In this document: positions 6,810 through 13,241 of the stretch, piece after piece
How positions within the stretch are numbered: position 1 is the first letter of the stretch
Layout: each line of letters starts with the position of its first letter
Assembly: GCA_964352905.1 (NCBI GenBank)
Contig: CAYGTS010000045.1
Location: forward strand, 1-17,110
Source of the DNA: CAYGTS01 sp964352905
GTDB lineage: Bacteria; Pseudomonadota; Gammaproteobacteria; JAHCLG01
Length of the DNA: 17,110 nt
Direction: 5' to 3'
Notes under the pieces: generated by a model
What the model was told of the DNA's origin: nothing
What the model saw: only the letters and a program-made list of their open reading frames with translations
Database searches by the model: none
Translations under genes and position numbers: made by a program

Positions 6810-7424
6810 ATGCTTACCGATAGTCTTAGGAAAACATATCATTTTATTCGTGACTACATTCATGACAAGGGTTACGCACCAAAATTGCCAGAAATTGCTG
6901 ATGGCATTGGCATTAAATCTACAGGTGTCGTGCACCGCTACATTCACGAGTTGGCAAATTTAGGCTATTTAGAAGTAGAGTCAAGAAAGCATCGCGGAAT
7001 ACGTTTACTTGCAGCAATCAACGAAGATGCAGAGCAGGGTTTAATGGGATTCAACATTCCATTATGGGGTAAGATTGCTGCGGGTAAACCTATCGAAGCG
7101 ATTCCTGATCAACAGCATATTGAAGTGCCACAGGTTTTTCAGGGTAAAAATTTATACGCGCTTAAAGTACAAGGCGACTCCATGATTAACGAGGGTATCC
7201 TAGATAGTGATTATGTTATTTGTGAATCATGTGTTGTTGCTAATAATGGCAAAATTGTGGTGGCTCTTATTGATCGTGAAGAAGCAACGCTAAAAGTTTT
7301 GCAAAAAAATAATAACGGCACGGTATCACTTATTCCAGCGAACGATCATTATCAAACCATGACCTTTGCAGCAGACAGAGTTTTAATCCAAGGTGTGGTG
7401 GTTGGCCAATTTCGAATTTATTAA
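6810..7424 (+). CDS. lexA: LexA-family repressor / S24 protease
   Basis: Likely SOS-type repressor that self-cleaves when stimulated by RecA filaments. Residues 1-68 form the LexA winged-helix domain (TYHFIRDYIHDKGYAP, recognition helix near KSTGVVHRYIHEL, wing HRGIRLL). The cleavage site Ala91-Gly92 lies in GKIAAGKP. The catalytic pair is Ser124 in QGDSM and Lys162 in EATLKVL. At 204 residues it matches LexA length, and the ending IQGVVVGQFR resembles LexA. The recognition helix differs from E. coli LexA, and the promoter shows TCTCTAT/ATAGAGA dyads rather than CTGT-N8-ACAG, so it is either a divergent LexA or a specialised paralogue, possibly of phage origin. It probably represses itself. 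The next gene starts 30 bases later. Confidence 0.88.
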   Translation: MLTDSLRKTYHFIRDYIHDKGYAPKLPEIADGIGIKSTGVVHRYIHELANLGYLEVESRKHRGIRLLAAINEDAEQGLMGFNIPLWGKIAAGKPIEAIPDQQHIEVPQVFQGKNLYALKVQGDSMINEGILDSDYVICESCVVANNGKIVVALIDREEATLKVLQKNNNGTVSLIPANDHYQTMTFAADRVLIQGVVVGQFRIY

Positions 7425-7454
7425 TACTTATAGAACAGTAATGGGGAGATCACT

Positions 7455-7766
7455 ATGCAATCAATTTCATTAAACGCTAAAACTTACCCAACAGTACAAC
7501 GTGATATAGCAGTACCGTTAAATTTTCAAAACGTGAGTAGAGCACCGATTATGAAAATATTAGCCGGCGTTACAATTCACTTTTTAGATGTGAAAAAATT
7601 TCAGGAGTTATCTGTTTCGCACTTAGCGGGCTTGGGGGCAGTTTTTTATTATCGTAACAAAAGAGTCATAGCACAGGCTGGGGAGGAAAACATATTTTCT
7701 TGCTGGAAACAACAACAATTTGCGAGGTGGGTCCTATCTCATAGAACTTACGAGCAACGAGTATAA
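7455..7766 (+). CDS. Hypothetical protein downstream of lexA, 103 aa
   Basis: Not recognised. The binding site GGGGAG is seven bases before the ATG. The gene follows the LexA-family gene by 30 bases with no terminator between, so it is probably co-transcribed and under the same repressor. The protein is basic, has no signal peptide and no clear membrane helix; a moderately hydrophobic part is MKILAGVTIHFLDV (33-46). The C-terminus is rich in Trp, Gln and Arg. In several gammaproteobacteria a cell-division inhibitor or mutagenesis gene follows lexA, but I see no sequence likeness to SulA or ImuA, so no function is assigned. Confidence 0.65.
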   Translation: MQSISLNAKTYPTVQRDIAVPLNFQNVSRAPIMKILAGVTIHFLDVKKFQELSVSHLAGLGAVFYYRNKRVIAQAGEENIFSCWKQQQFARWVLSHRTYEQRV

Positions 7767-7829
7767 AGATCGTTCGGTAAATATGGTCGTCCCAAGTTAC
7801 AGCGAATTACTGTGAAGTTACGAAAGATT

Positions 7830-7859
7830 TTGCGGCGACTAAGACTTAAATGTTATAAT
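7830..7859 (+). promoter_or_regulatory. Extended -10 sigma-70 promoter
   Basis: TTGCGG (7830-7835) and TATAAT (7854-7859) are separated by 18 bases, and the -10 box is preceded by TG at the extended -10 position (TGTTATAAT). It would start a transcript about 70 bases before the Lar-like gene. Confidence 0.65.
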
Positions 7860-7938
7860 GCAGTCTAGTTTAGGATGACTAACTTAGAGCTGCACGAGTT
7901 CTAGGGCAAAGGATTAAGTAAGGATTATTGTAATCACA

Positions 7939-8190
7939 ATGAAAGAGTTTATTAATAAATTAAATGGATTTAACTTTAACAAAGCTATGGCGTGCGTTTT
8001 ATGTACCTCTCCAATGGGATGTTACAATACAGCCGTTATCTCTGGGGAGCACAAAGCGAGAACGCACTACTTAGTTGCTTGTACAGCGTGTGGATATGGC
8101 CCTGCACAAGCATTTGCTACCGAAACAGAAGCAGTAGCGCACTGGCATCAATATGCAAGTATTCAGCATTCTCCTGTAGAATTGATTTAG
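7939..8190 (+). CDS. Lar-like zinc-ribbon protein, 83 aa
   Basis: Resembles the Lar/restriction-alleviation family of small phage and prophage proteins. It has two cysteine pairs, Cys19-Cys22 (CVLC) and Cys48-Cys51 (CTACG), forming a probable zinc ribbon, followed by the family's typical ending of the type T-EA---W (ATETEAVAHWHQYA). Members modulate host type I restriction-modification, but many are uncharacterised. The binding site is uncertain: AAGGA at 7919-7923 is rather far from the ATG. It has its own promoter at 7830-7859. With the LexA-like repressor and an unknown gene upstream it could be a prophage remnant, though no structural, integrase or terminase gene is present. Confidence 0.68.
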   Translation: MKEFINKLNGFNFNKAMACVLCTSPMGCYNTAVISGEHKARTHYLVACTACGYGPAQAFATETEAVAHWHQYASIQHSPVELI

Positions 8191-8302
8191 CAACTTTCTA
8201 CAAGCCATGTTCGCTCTGTTATAACTGTGAAGGCAATTTTTTACTATAGCAATTTACTCACTCATTTGGTTGATTACAAGAGTTTTTAATGCTTTGCCCT
8301 TT

Positions 8303-8665
8303 GTCACTATTCAGTAAATTTGAAGGTGAATTTACCAAGAACGTTCAGATTTGGCGATAAAAACAGCGAAAATATTTTTGAGAAAGCGCAGTTTATAGAT
8401 AATAAATGAGCATTTCGATAAAAGATTTTCGCTGTTTTTAGCCCAAATATGGGCGTTCCTACAGTAATTCCCGGCGTGATGTTGAATGACTCAAGAACGG
8501 TCAGATTTGAGGCAAGGTCACATTAAAAACACTAAAAAATAGCGGAGTTTATACATAATAAATGAGCACATTTTTTAGTGTTTTTAATGTGAGATTGCCC
8601 AAATATGGCTGTTCCTCGCTACACCGGGAATTGCTGGCGTTCCTATCTGCAGGGTGAATAGCTAC
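8303..8665 (+). mobile_element. Type A element interrupted by a type B element
   Basis: Outer element begins GTCACTATTCAGTAAATT and ends CAGGGTGAATAGCTAC. The flanks are TGCCCTTT at 8295-8302 and 8666-8673, a perfect 8-bp target duplication. Removing the inner element and one copy of its 9-bp duplication leaves about 179 bp, the normal type A length. The hairpin arms are AAAAACAGCGAAAAT and ATTTTCGCTGTTTTT; compared with the 2291 copy, a G-C pair has become A-T. Confidence 0.92.
8462..8636 (+). mobile_element. Complete type B MITE-like element, 175 bp
   Basis: Inserted inside the type A element. Ends are CAGTAATTCCCGG and CCGGGAATTGCTG (inverted repeats with one mismatch). It is flanked by GCGTTCCTA at 8453-8461 and 8637-8645, a perfect 9-bp target duplication made from type A sequence. 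A 22-bp perfect stem pairs 8518-8539 with 8571-8592, and extends outward past a two-base mismatch. The loop holds GCGGAGTTTATACATAATAA. Non-coding. Confidence 0.93.
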
Positions 8666-8673
8666 TGCCCTTT

Positions 8674-8988
8674 TTTATTTCGTTCCACAATTTATTATGT
8701 TCACATTCTTACACCTAAGCGGCTGTGAAAATTTGCTCTAATACCGTTTCAAATAGTGCTTGACTGATTATTCGTCGTTGTGAGCAATTGTTCGCCTAGG
8801 GCCAATAACTGCGTGGCAACCCCGGGAAAAGATCTTCGATTTTGCAAAACGCCACTGTGCAAGCTATCGATCCCATTGCGCTGAAAAACACTACCTTTTA
8901 AATCTCGTTCCTCGCCACATAAGGAATTGCTGGACCGAAGTAGTATATAACTTGACTTATGCAGCAGAGCAAGTAAATTAACCCGTAA
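8674..8988. other. Intergenic stretch with possible decayed coding frame
   Basis: No intact gene. On the minus strand a frame from about 8910 to the TGA at 8751-8749 reads SVFQRNGIDSLHSGVLQN, then RSFPGVATQLLALGEQLL, which looks more protein-like and GC-richer than the surroundings but matches no family I know. It has no start codon with a binding site and may be a gene fragment or chance. At 8906-8932 is a degenerate type B end (CACATAAGGAATTGCTG), followed by CCGAAGTAGTATATAAC (8935-8951), nearly the same string as at 1550-1565. Confidence 0.35.
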
Positions 8989-9069
8989 GGTAACTACTCA
9001 CTCCGTAGCTGGGAGCGCCGAATCTGAACGTTCCTGGTAAATTCACAGTTAAGTTTACTGAATAATGAC
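8989..9069 (-). mobile_element. Short type A derivative, about 80 bp
   Basis: Both ends are kept (GTAACTACTCACTCCGTAG and GTTTACTGAATAATGAC) but the hairpin core is deleted. The flanks are ACCCGTAA at 8981-8988 and 9070-9077, an 8-bp target duplication. It ends 29 bases before the ATG of the next gene. Confidence 0.85.
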
Positions 9070-9098
9070 ACCCGTAATATTTAAGGTAGGGGAACAAC

Positions 9099-9401
9099 AT
9101 GGCAAGCAGCATAGATGAAATTACTATCGATTATGAAGAAGAAGGTGTATTGATTGTTAAACAGTTGGATAAAAAAATTCTATCCAAAGGTGCGTGGACA
9201 ACTATTTTGTTTAAATACCAAGACTGGGATAATAAAAAACAAGAATATGGCCAACCCAAATTTAGCATTCGTCGCTACCAAAAACGATTTGATGAATATA
9301 AACAAAAATCAAAATTTAACATATCAAGCATTGATCAAGCGCAAAAAATTGTAGAAACGCTAAACGAATGGATGGCAGAGAATATTGATCAGCCCGATTA
9401 G
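9099..9401 (+). CDS. Conserved-looking hypothetical protein, 100 aa
   Basis: No named family. A strong binding site (AAGGTAGGGG) supports the ATG. The protein is acidic at its N-terminus (DEITIDYEEEG), followed by LSKGAWTTILFKYQDWDNKK, then a basic SIRRYQKRFDEYKQKSKFNIS and a C-terminal helix QAQKIVETLNEWM. The alternation of strands with a final helix suggests a compact beta-sheet fold with a basic face; nucleic-acid binding is possible but is only inference. I have an impression of having seen similar small proteins in many proteobacteria, so it is probably a real conserved gene. It is bracketed by an A element (8989-9069) and a B element (9499-9673), and its promoter must lie in or just after the former. 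Confidence 0.75.
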   Translation: MASSIDEITIDYEEEGVLIVKQLDKKILSKGAWTTILFKYQDWDNKKQEYGQPKFSIRRYQKRFDEYKQKSKFNISSIDQAQKIVETLNEWMAENIDQPD

Positions 9402-9498
9402 GGGCTGAAACGATAGCTATTCCGGCCCGTATCTTATTGATTTTCGAGCACTAGCCGCCAGTTTACACGTTAGCAGGTGAGCGGCTATGCTCGTTATT

Positions 9499-9673
9499 CA
9501 GCAATTACCGCTGTAGCTGGTAACAGTCATATTTGGGCAATCTCACGCTAAAAATTCCAAAAAATGTGCTCATTTATTATGTATAAACTCCGCTATTTTT
9601 TGGAATTTTTAACGTGACCTTGCCTCAAATCTGACTGTTCTTGAAAAATCAGACATTACGGCGGGAGTAGCTG
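9499..9673 (-). mobile_element. Complete type B MITE-like element, 175 bp
   Basis: Reverse-oriented relative to the 8462 copy and exactly the same length. Ends are CAGCAATTACCGC and GGCGGGAGTAGCTG. The flanks are CTCGTTATT at 9490-9498 and 9674-9682, a perfect 9-bp duplication. The 22-bp stem pairs 9543-9564 with 9596-9617 with one C/A mismatch (a T/G pair on the other strand). The right duplication ends two bases before the dsbD stop codon, so the element may serve as the operon's terminator. Confidence 0.93.
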
Positions 9674-9684
9674 CTCGTTATTCA

Positions 9685-11484
9685 TCATTCAACGGAAATT
9701 GTTGCCTTGTGATGGAGTACAGCCAAGACAGCTTGTAAATGCTGTAAAAAATTTGCAGCATTTATTTCACCAACAATTCGAAATTGCTTTAATTCTTTCC
9801 CATTTTGATCAAAGAAAATAATTGTTGGTGGTGCAATAACGGCTAATTCTTTTTGCATGACACGATCATCATGATCATTATGCGTAACATTTGCTTGCAA
9901 TAACATAAAAGACTGCATTGCAGCGATAACGCTTGGATCGCTAAACGTATGAATTTCCATTTCTTTACAGGATACGCACCAATCCGCGTAAAAATCTAAC
10001 ATAATAGGGAGATTAGTTCGTTTAGCGTGAATTATGGCAGCGGTTAAGTCTTGATAACGCTTAATCGGAGTAAAGCTCACAGGTGTAACATTACTGGATG
10101 ATTTCCATAAATTAGCTAAAGGGCGCAATGGATTATGATTCCCCATCGCCGCACCAATAATTAATGCAAGCCCATAAACAAACAAAATAATTCCAACTGC
10201 TTTCCAAAGACGTAAGCCTGCGTTCGTTGGATGTGGATCAAAGGAGTGCATAAAAATGGCGCTAACGATCAATAAAAAAGCCCAAAGAAACATCGTGATG
10301 GTTGCTGGAATAATTCGTGAAAGTAGCCAAATTGCAACGGCAAGCATTAATACACCAAACACGGCTTTTACCGCATTCATCCACGGCCCAGATTTAGGTA
10401 AAAACTTGCTGCCGGATGTACCAATAATTAACAATGGAATTCCCATGCCAAAACCTAAGCAAAACAATGCCAAACCACCTAAGGCAGCGTTGCCGGTTTG
10501 CCCAATATAACTTAAGGCACCAATGAGAGGGGGTGTCACGCAAGGTGAAACAATTAAAGTTGCCAGCACTCCCATGATGATTGTGCCAAGATAAGATCCG
10601 CCAGATTGATGATTACTTAAATTATTTAAACGTGTTTGCAAAGCAGTGGGTAATTGAATTTCATACAAGCCAAATAACGATAAAGCCAATAAAATAAAAA
10701 TAACACTGAAACTACCAATGACCCAATAATTTTGCAGAGCTGCTTGCACAGTACTGCCAGCAAAGCCTGCAATAACACCAGCAATGGCATAAGTAAAACT
10801 CATACTTAACACATAAAGCAGTGATAATAAAAAAGCTTTGCGAGTACTAATAGGATGACCTTGGCCAACAATAATTCCGGATAAAATCGGGATCATGGGC
10901 AACACGCAAGGAGTTAATGACAGTAACAAACCAAAACCTAAAAAAGCAAGTACAACTAGCATGAGATTATCATGCGATAAAATTTGTGAAATACGATCTT
11001 GCTGTGATTGTGGTGGCATTTTGGTATAGGTCATCACTGTTTTAGCTTGCGCGCTGGCTGTTAGTTGGGGATCTAAAAAGACACTTTTGGTTGTAGGGGG
11101 ATAACAAAAACCATCAGCAGAGCAGCCCTGATAGCTTACAAGCAAGGTAAACGGCTGAGCATTCGTAAGAAGAGGCAGATCAATCGTAACATCATCTTTG
11201 TAAACAGAGTATTTTCCTAGGATGTCATTTTGCTCAGGAATAGCTGGGGGATAATCTGCCGCGCCAAGTTTTACAGATTCATTTTGTGTTGAAAACTTAA
11301 AGCGATCTTGATAAAGATGATAACCAGGATGAATTTTCCAGTGCAATGCTATCGTGCGATCATTAACAACTTTAACGCTGAATTTAAAAGCTTGATCAAC
11401 AGGTAAAGGTTTAACAAAAGTGACAGCAAAGCTTGTACTGGCAAATAAAATAAGGAACAAAAAACTGATTAACCTGCAAGACAT
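9685..11484 (-). CDS. dsbD: Thiol:disulfide interchange protein DsbD
   Basis: Inner-membrane reductant conductor: carries electrons from cytoplasmic thioredoxin to periplasmic thiol proteins. A signal peptide covers residues 1-20. The periplasmic alpha domain has Cys121 and Cys127 in QGCSADGFCYPP. The membrane beta domain (about 173-447, eight or so helices) has Cys193 in LTPCVLPMIP and Cys315 in SPCVTPP. The C-terminal thioredoxin-like gamma domain has WCVSC (Cys503, Cys506). All six redox cysteines are present and the length (599) is typical. It starts three bases after the DsbA-like stop codon and lacks a strong binding site, so translation is likely coupled and the two proteins probably work as a pair. 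A type B element lies directly behind the stop. Confidence 0.96.
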   Translation of the reverse strand: MSCRLISFLFLILFASTSFAVTFVKPLPVDQAFKFSVKVVNDRTIALHWKIHPGYHLYQDRFKFSTQNESVKLGAADYPPAIPEQNDILGKYSVYKDDVTIDLPLLTNAQPFTLLVSYQGCSADGFCYPPTTKSVFLDPQLTASAQAKTVMTYTKMPPQSQQDRISQILSHDNLMLVVLAFLGFGLLLSLTPCVLPMIPILSGIIVGQGHPISTRKAFLLSLLYVLSMSFTYAIAGVIAGFAGSTVQAALQNYWVIGSFSVIFILLALSLFGLYEIQLPTALQTRLNNLSNHQSGGSYLGTIIMGVLATLIVSPCVTPPLIGALSYIGQTGNAALGGLALFCLGFGMGIPLLIIGTSGSKFLPKSGPWMNAVKAVFGVLMLAVAIWLLSRIIPATITMFLWAFLLIVSAIFMHSFDPHPTNAGLRLWKAVGIILFVYGLALIIGAAMGNHNPLRPLANLWKSSSNVTPVSFTPIKRYQDLTAAIIHAKRTNLPIMLDFYADWCVSCKEMEIHTFSDPSVIAAMQSFMLLQANVTHNDHDDRVMQKELAVIAPPTIIFFDQNGKELKQFRIVGEINAANFLQHLQAVLAVLHHKATISVE

Positions 11485-11487
11485 GGT

Positions 11488-12153
11488 TTAACTTGCGCTA
11501 CGCATTTTTGCAATAGCCGCCTTTAAAGCCTGCAAGCTAACATGACCAAAGCTTAACATAGGCTGAGGATTATTTTGCTGAGATTGTTTAGCTGTGGTTA
11601 ACGTTCTTGCAATAATAAACGTTGGTGTGCCTGGAATGCCTAATTCAAAGCCTAAGCGTAAATTATTGGCAACCAGGGCATTTGTTTTTTCAGAATTGAT
11701 TGCTGCCTTAAACTGTTTAAGATTAAGCCCAATTTGTTTCGCAATGGTGAAAATAGTTTCTTGTTGTATTGGGCCTTTATGTGCCATTAACGCATCATGA
11801 AAAGCCAAATATTTATTTTGTTCCCTTGCCGCAAGCGCTGCTTTTGCCGCAAATGCTGAAGAGGGTGTGATAATAGGATAATCAACAATGACAACGCGAA
11901 GCTTATTATCTGAGGCAATCAATTTATTAACAATAGGTGACATTACTTTGCAATAAGAGCAATTAAAATCAGTAAATTCAATTAACGTAATATCGCCCTT
12001 GGGATCACCCACCACAGTGGGTACAAGCTGAACATGACTGTGTGTGAGTTGATTCAGCGCTGCAAGCGCAGGATCGGCCAGTGCGACTTGGCTCACGCTT
12101 AAACAACTCATCACAAAAATAAAGAAATAAGCTAAACGGCGTTTTTTTTCCAT
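11488..12153 (-). CDS. DsbA-family periplasmic thiol oxidoreductase
   Basis: Thioredoxin-fold protein that makes or reshuffles disulfides in the periplasm. Signal peptide: residues 1-26 (ending ALA). The active site is CSYC (Cys65-Cys68) in FTDFNCSYCK, and the cis-proline loop is GIPGTPTF (Pro177). A helical insertion (about 95-165) separates the two, as in DsbA and the Com1/DsbA2 group. Start: the ATG at 12153, nine bases after AGGAG, is preferred to the one at 12162, which touches the binding site. Because it is the first gene of a pair with dsbD, its substrate is probably kept reduced by DsbD, suggesting an isomerase or reductase role rather than pure oxidation. No DsbC-like protein is in the window. 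Confidence 0.92.
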   Translation of the reverse strand: MEKKRRLAYFFIFVMSCLSVSQVALADPALAALNQLTHSHVQLVPTVVGDPKGDITLIEFTDFNCSYCKVMSPIVNKLIASDNKLRVVIVDYPIITPSSAFAAKAALAAREQNKYLAFHDALMAHKGPIQQETIFTIAKQIGLNLKQFKAAINSEKTNALVANNLRLGFELGIPGTPTFIIARTLTTAKQSQQNNPQPMLSFGHVSLQALKAAIAKMRSAS

Positions 12154-12232
12154 GAGAAACATCTCCTATTACAGCTAGGTAGAAAGGTGAAGTGTAATGA
12201 ATTTTACGAAAAGAATACAGCCTTCTTTATTC

Positions 12233-12348
12233 GTAACTACTCACTCCGTAGCAGGGAACGCCCATATTGGGGCTAAAAATGGCGAAAATTTTTATCGCCC
12301 AATCTGAATGTTTTTGGTAAATTTAAAGTTAAAGGGGCGAGCAGTTAC
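12233..12348 (-). mobile_element. Type A derivative at the zur stop codon, 116 bp
   Basis: Ends GTAACTACTCACTCCG and GGGGCGAGCAGTTAC. The flanks CTTTATTC (12225-12232) and CTTTACTC (12349-12356) form an 8-bp target duplication with one difference. The core is reduced to a mini-hairpin (GGGCTAAAAATGGCGAAAA and TTTTTATCGCCC). The right flank contains the zur stop codon. Confidence 0.85.
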
Positions 12349-12350
12349 CT

Positions 12351-12779
12351 TTACTCAACAATGGAACAGCTGTCACAAACGCCTCGTATTTCAGTTGGAT
12401 TATGATTAACGATAAAGTTATTTTCACTGGCACATTGATTAATTGCACGCAATATACGACTATCGATAATTTCTTTAGCAATTCCGCAAGTGATACACAA
12501 TAAAAACTGCCCTTGGTGTTCATTTTCAGGATGTTTGCAAGCAACATAACTATTAGTCGTATCAATGCGGTGCGCTAAGTTATGTTCAGTTAAAAACTCC
12601 AGTGCGCGGTAAATGGTAGGTGGTTCAGCATTGGGCCGTGAAGAGCGCAACTCGCGTAATAGCTCGTAGGCCCCAACGGGCTTATCGTAATTATAAATGA
12701 GATCTAATACAGTAGCGCGTAAAGGAGTTAAGGCAAGATTGCGTTTTTTACATAACTTTTTGACTTGGCTGAGTTTCAT
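12351..12779 (-). CDS. zur: Zinc uptake regulator Zur (Fur family)
   Basis: Zinc-responsive repressor; with zinc bound it shuts off zinc-uptake and zinc-sparing genes. It resembles E. coli Zur more than Fur: PPTIYRALEFL, then RIDTTNSYVAC, FLLCITCG and the ending GVCDSCSIVE. The structural zinc site is Cys95, Cys98, Cys135, Cys138. The regulatory site is likely His70, Cys81, His83 or His88, and Glu103, in positions equivalent to E. coli His77, Cys88, His96 and Glu111. The winged-helix domain lies at about 1-75. Length (142) is slightly shorter than E. coli. A Zur-box-like sequence 16-38 bases upstream suggests autoregulation. No znuABC genes are nearby. The stop codon falls in the target duplication of a type A element. 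Confidence 0.92.
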   Translation of the reverse strand: MKLSQVKKLCKKRNLALTPLRATVLDLIYNYDKPVGAYELLRELRSSRPNAEPPTIYRALEFLTEHNLAHRIDTTNSYVACKHPENEHQGQFLLCITCGIAKEIIDSRILRAINQCASENNFIVNHNPTEIRGVCDSCSIVE

Positions 12780-12794
12780 CTTATTATTCTCGTT

Positions 12795-12817
12795 GCTTTG
12801 TTATATTATCACGTAGC
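12795..12817 (-). promoter_or_regulatory. Zur-box-like operator before zur
   Basis: The plus strand reads GCTTTGTTATA-T-TATCACGTAGC. The core TGTTATATTATCAC matches the enterobacterial Zur operator (TGTTATAATATCAC in the znu region, from memory) and shares TGTTATATTAT with the operator before the gene at 3439. The outer bases match poorly. It ends 16 bases from the zur start codon, suitable for autoregulation. Confidence 0.55.
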
Positions 12818-12913
12818 ATAGCATGTTTTTACTTTAAATAAACTGGGCAAATCATTTTTCTTTACTGCTATGTTGTAGAGAAAATGATTACTGATTGAAA
12901 AAAAACAGAAAAT

Positions 12914-12977
12914 GTATCTACTCAGAAAATCTGAACGTTTTTAGCAAATGAACCTTTAACTATTTCAAAATGGATAC
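12914..12977 (-). mobile_element. Degenerate type A remnant
   Basis: GTATCTACTCAG followed by AAAATCTGAACGTTTTTAGC is recognisable as type A in reverse; the sequence then decays toward GGATAC at 12972-12977. No target duplication is seen. It lies in the 462-base gene-free stretch between zur and the transpeptidase-like gene; 12978-13109 holds nothing I can identify. Confidence 0.5.
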
Positions 12978-13109
12978 AAATAAAAAATCATGCAGTTACG
13001 AGGTAAAAAAATAGATACAAGCAAGGTGCGTTAAAATTTATATTAACAACAATGTGTTATTGCTTTTCTTATAAAAAAAGCCAAGCTAAACAAATTGAAT
13101 GATTGTTTT

Positions 13110-13206
13110 AGAAGGTGAACTTCGCTATATTTAGCCGGCGCGAAGAAAATAAGATTGCGCTTTTAGCGCAAATATGGGCGTTCTCATCTACAGGGTGAAT
13201 AGTTAC
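13110..13206 (+). mobile_element. Degenerate type A element before the transpeptidase gene
   Basis: GAAGGTGAACTTCGC near the left matches the inner part of the type A end. The right end CATCTACAGGGTGAATAGTTAC is intact. Between them the core is replaced by a short hairpin, TTGCGC (13155-13160) with GCGCAA (13166-13171), then AAATATGGGCGTT. The left boundary is uncertain. It ends 35 bases before the next ATG. Confidence 0.7.
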
Positions 13207-13241
13207 AAAACAGGCTCATTAAACTATCGGAGAATACTTTC

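Noticed and set aside
7845..7867. Third Zur box at AAATGTTATAATGC before the Lar-like gene
   Set aside because: Only the left half matches; the right half shows no symmetry and the match is largely the TATAAT box.
6197..7938. Shared 11-mer TTGTAATCACA before sodC and the Lar-like gene
   Set aside because: Short, not palindromic, and placed differently relative to the starts; chance is likely in AT-rich DNA.
7992..8249. 85-residue open frame overlapping the Lar-like gene
   Set aside because: Other frame of the zinc-ribbon gene; no binding site and cysteine pattern only makes sense in the 7939 frame.
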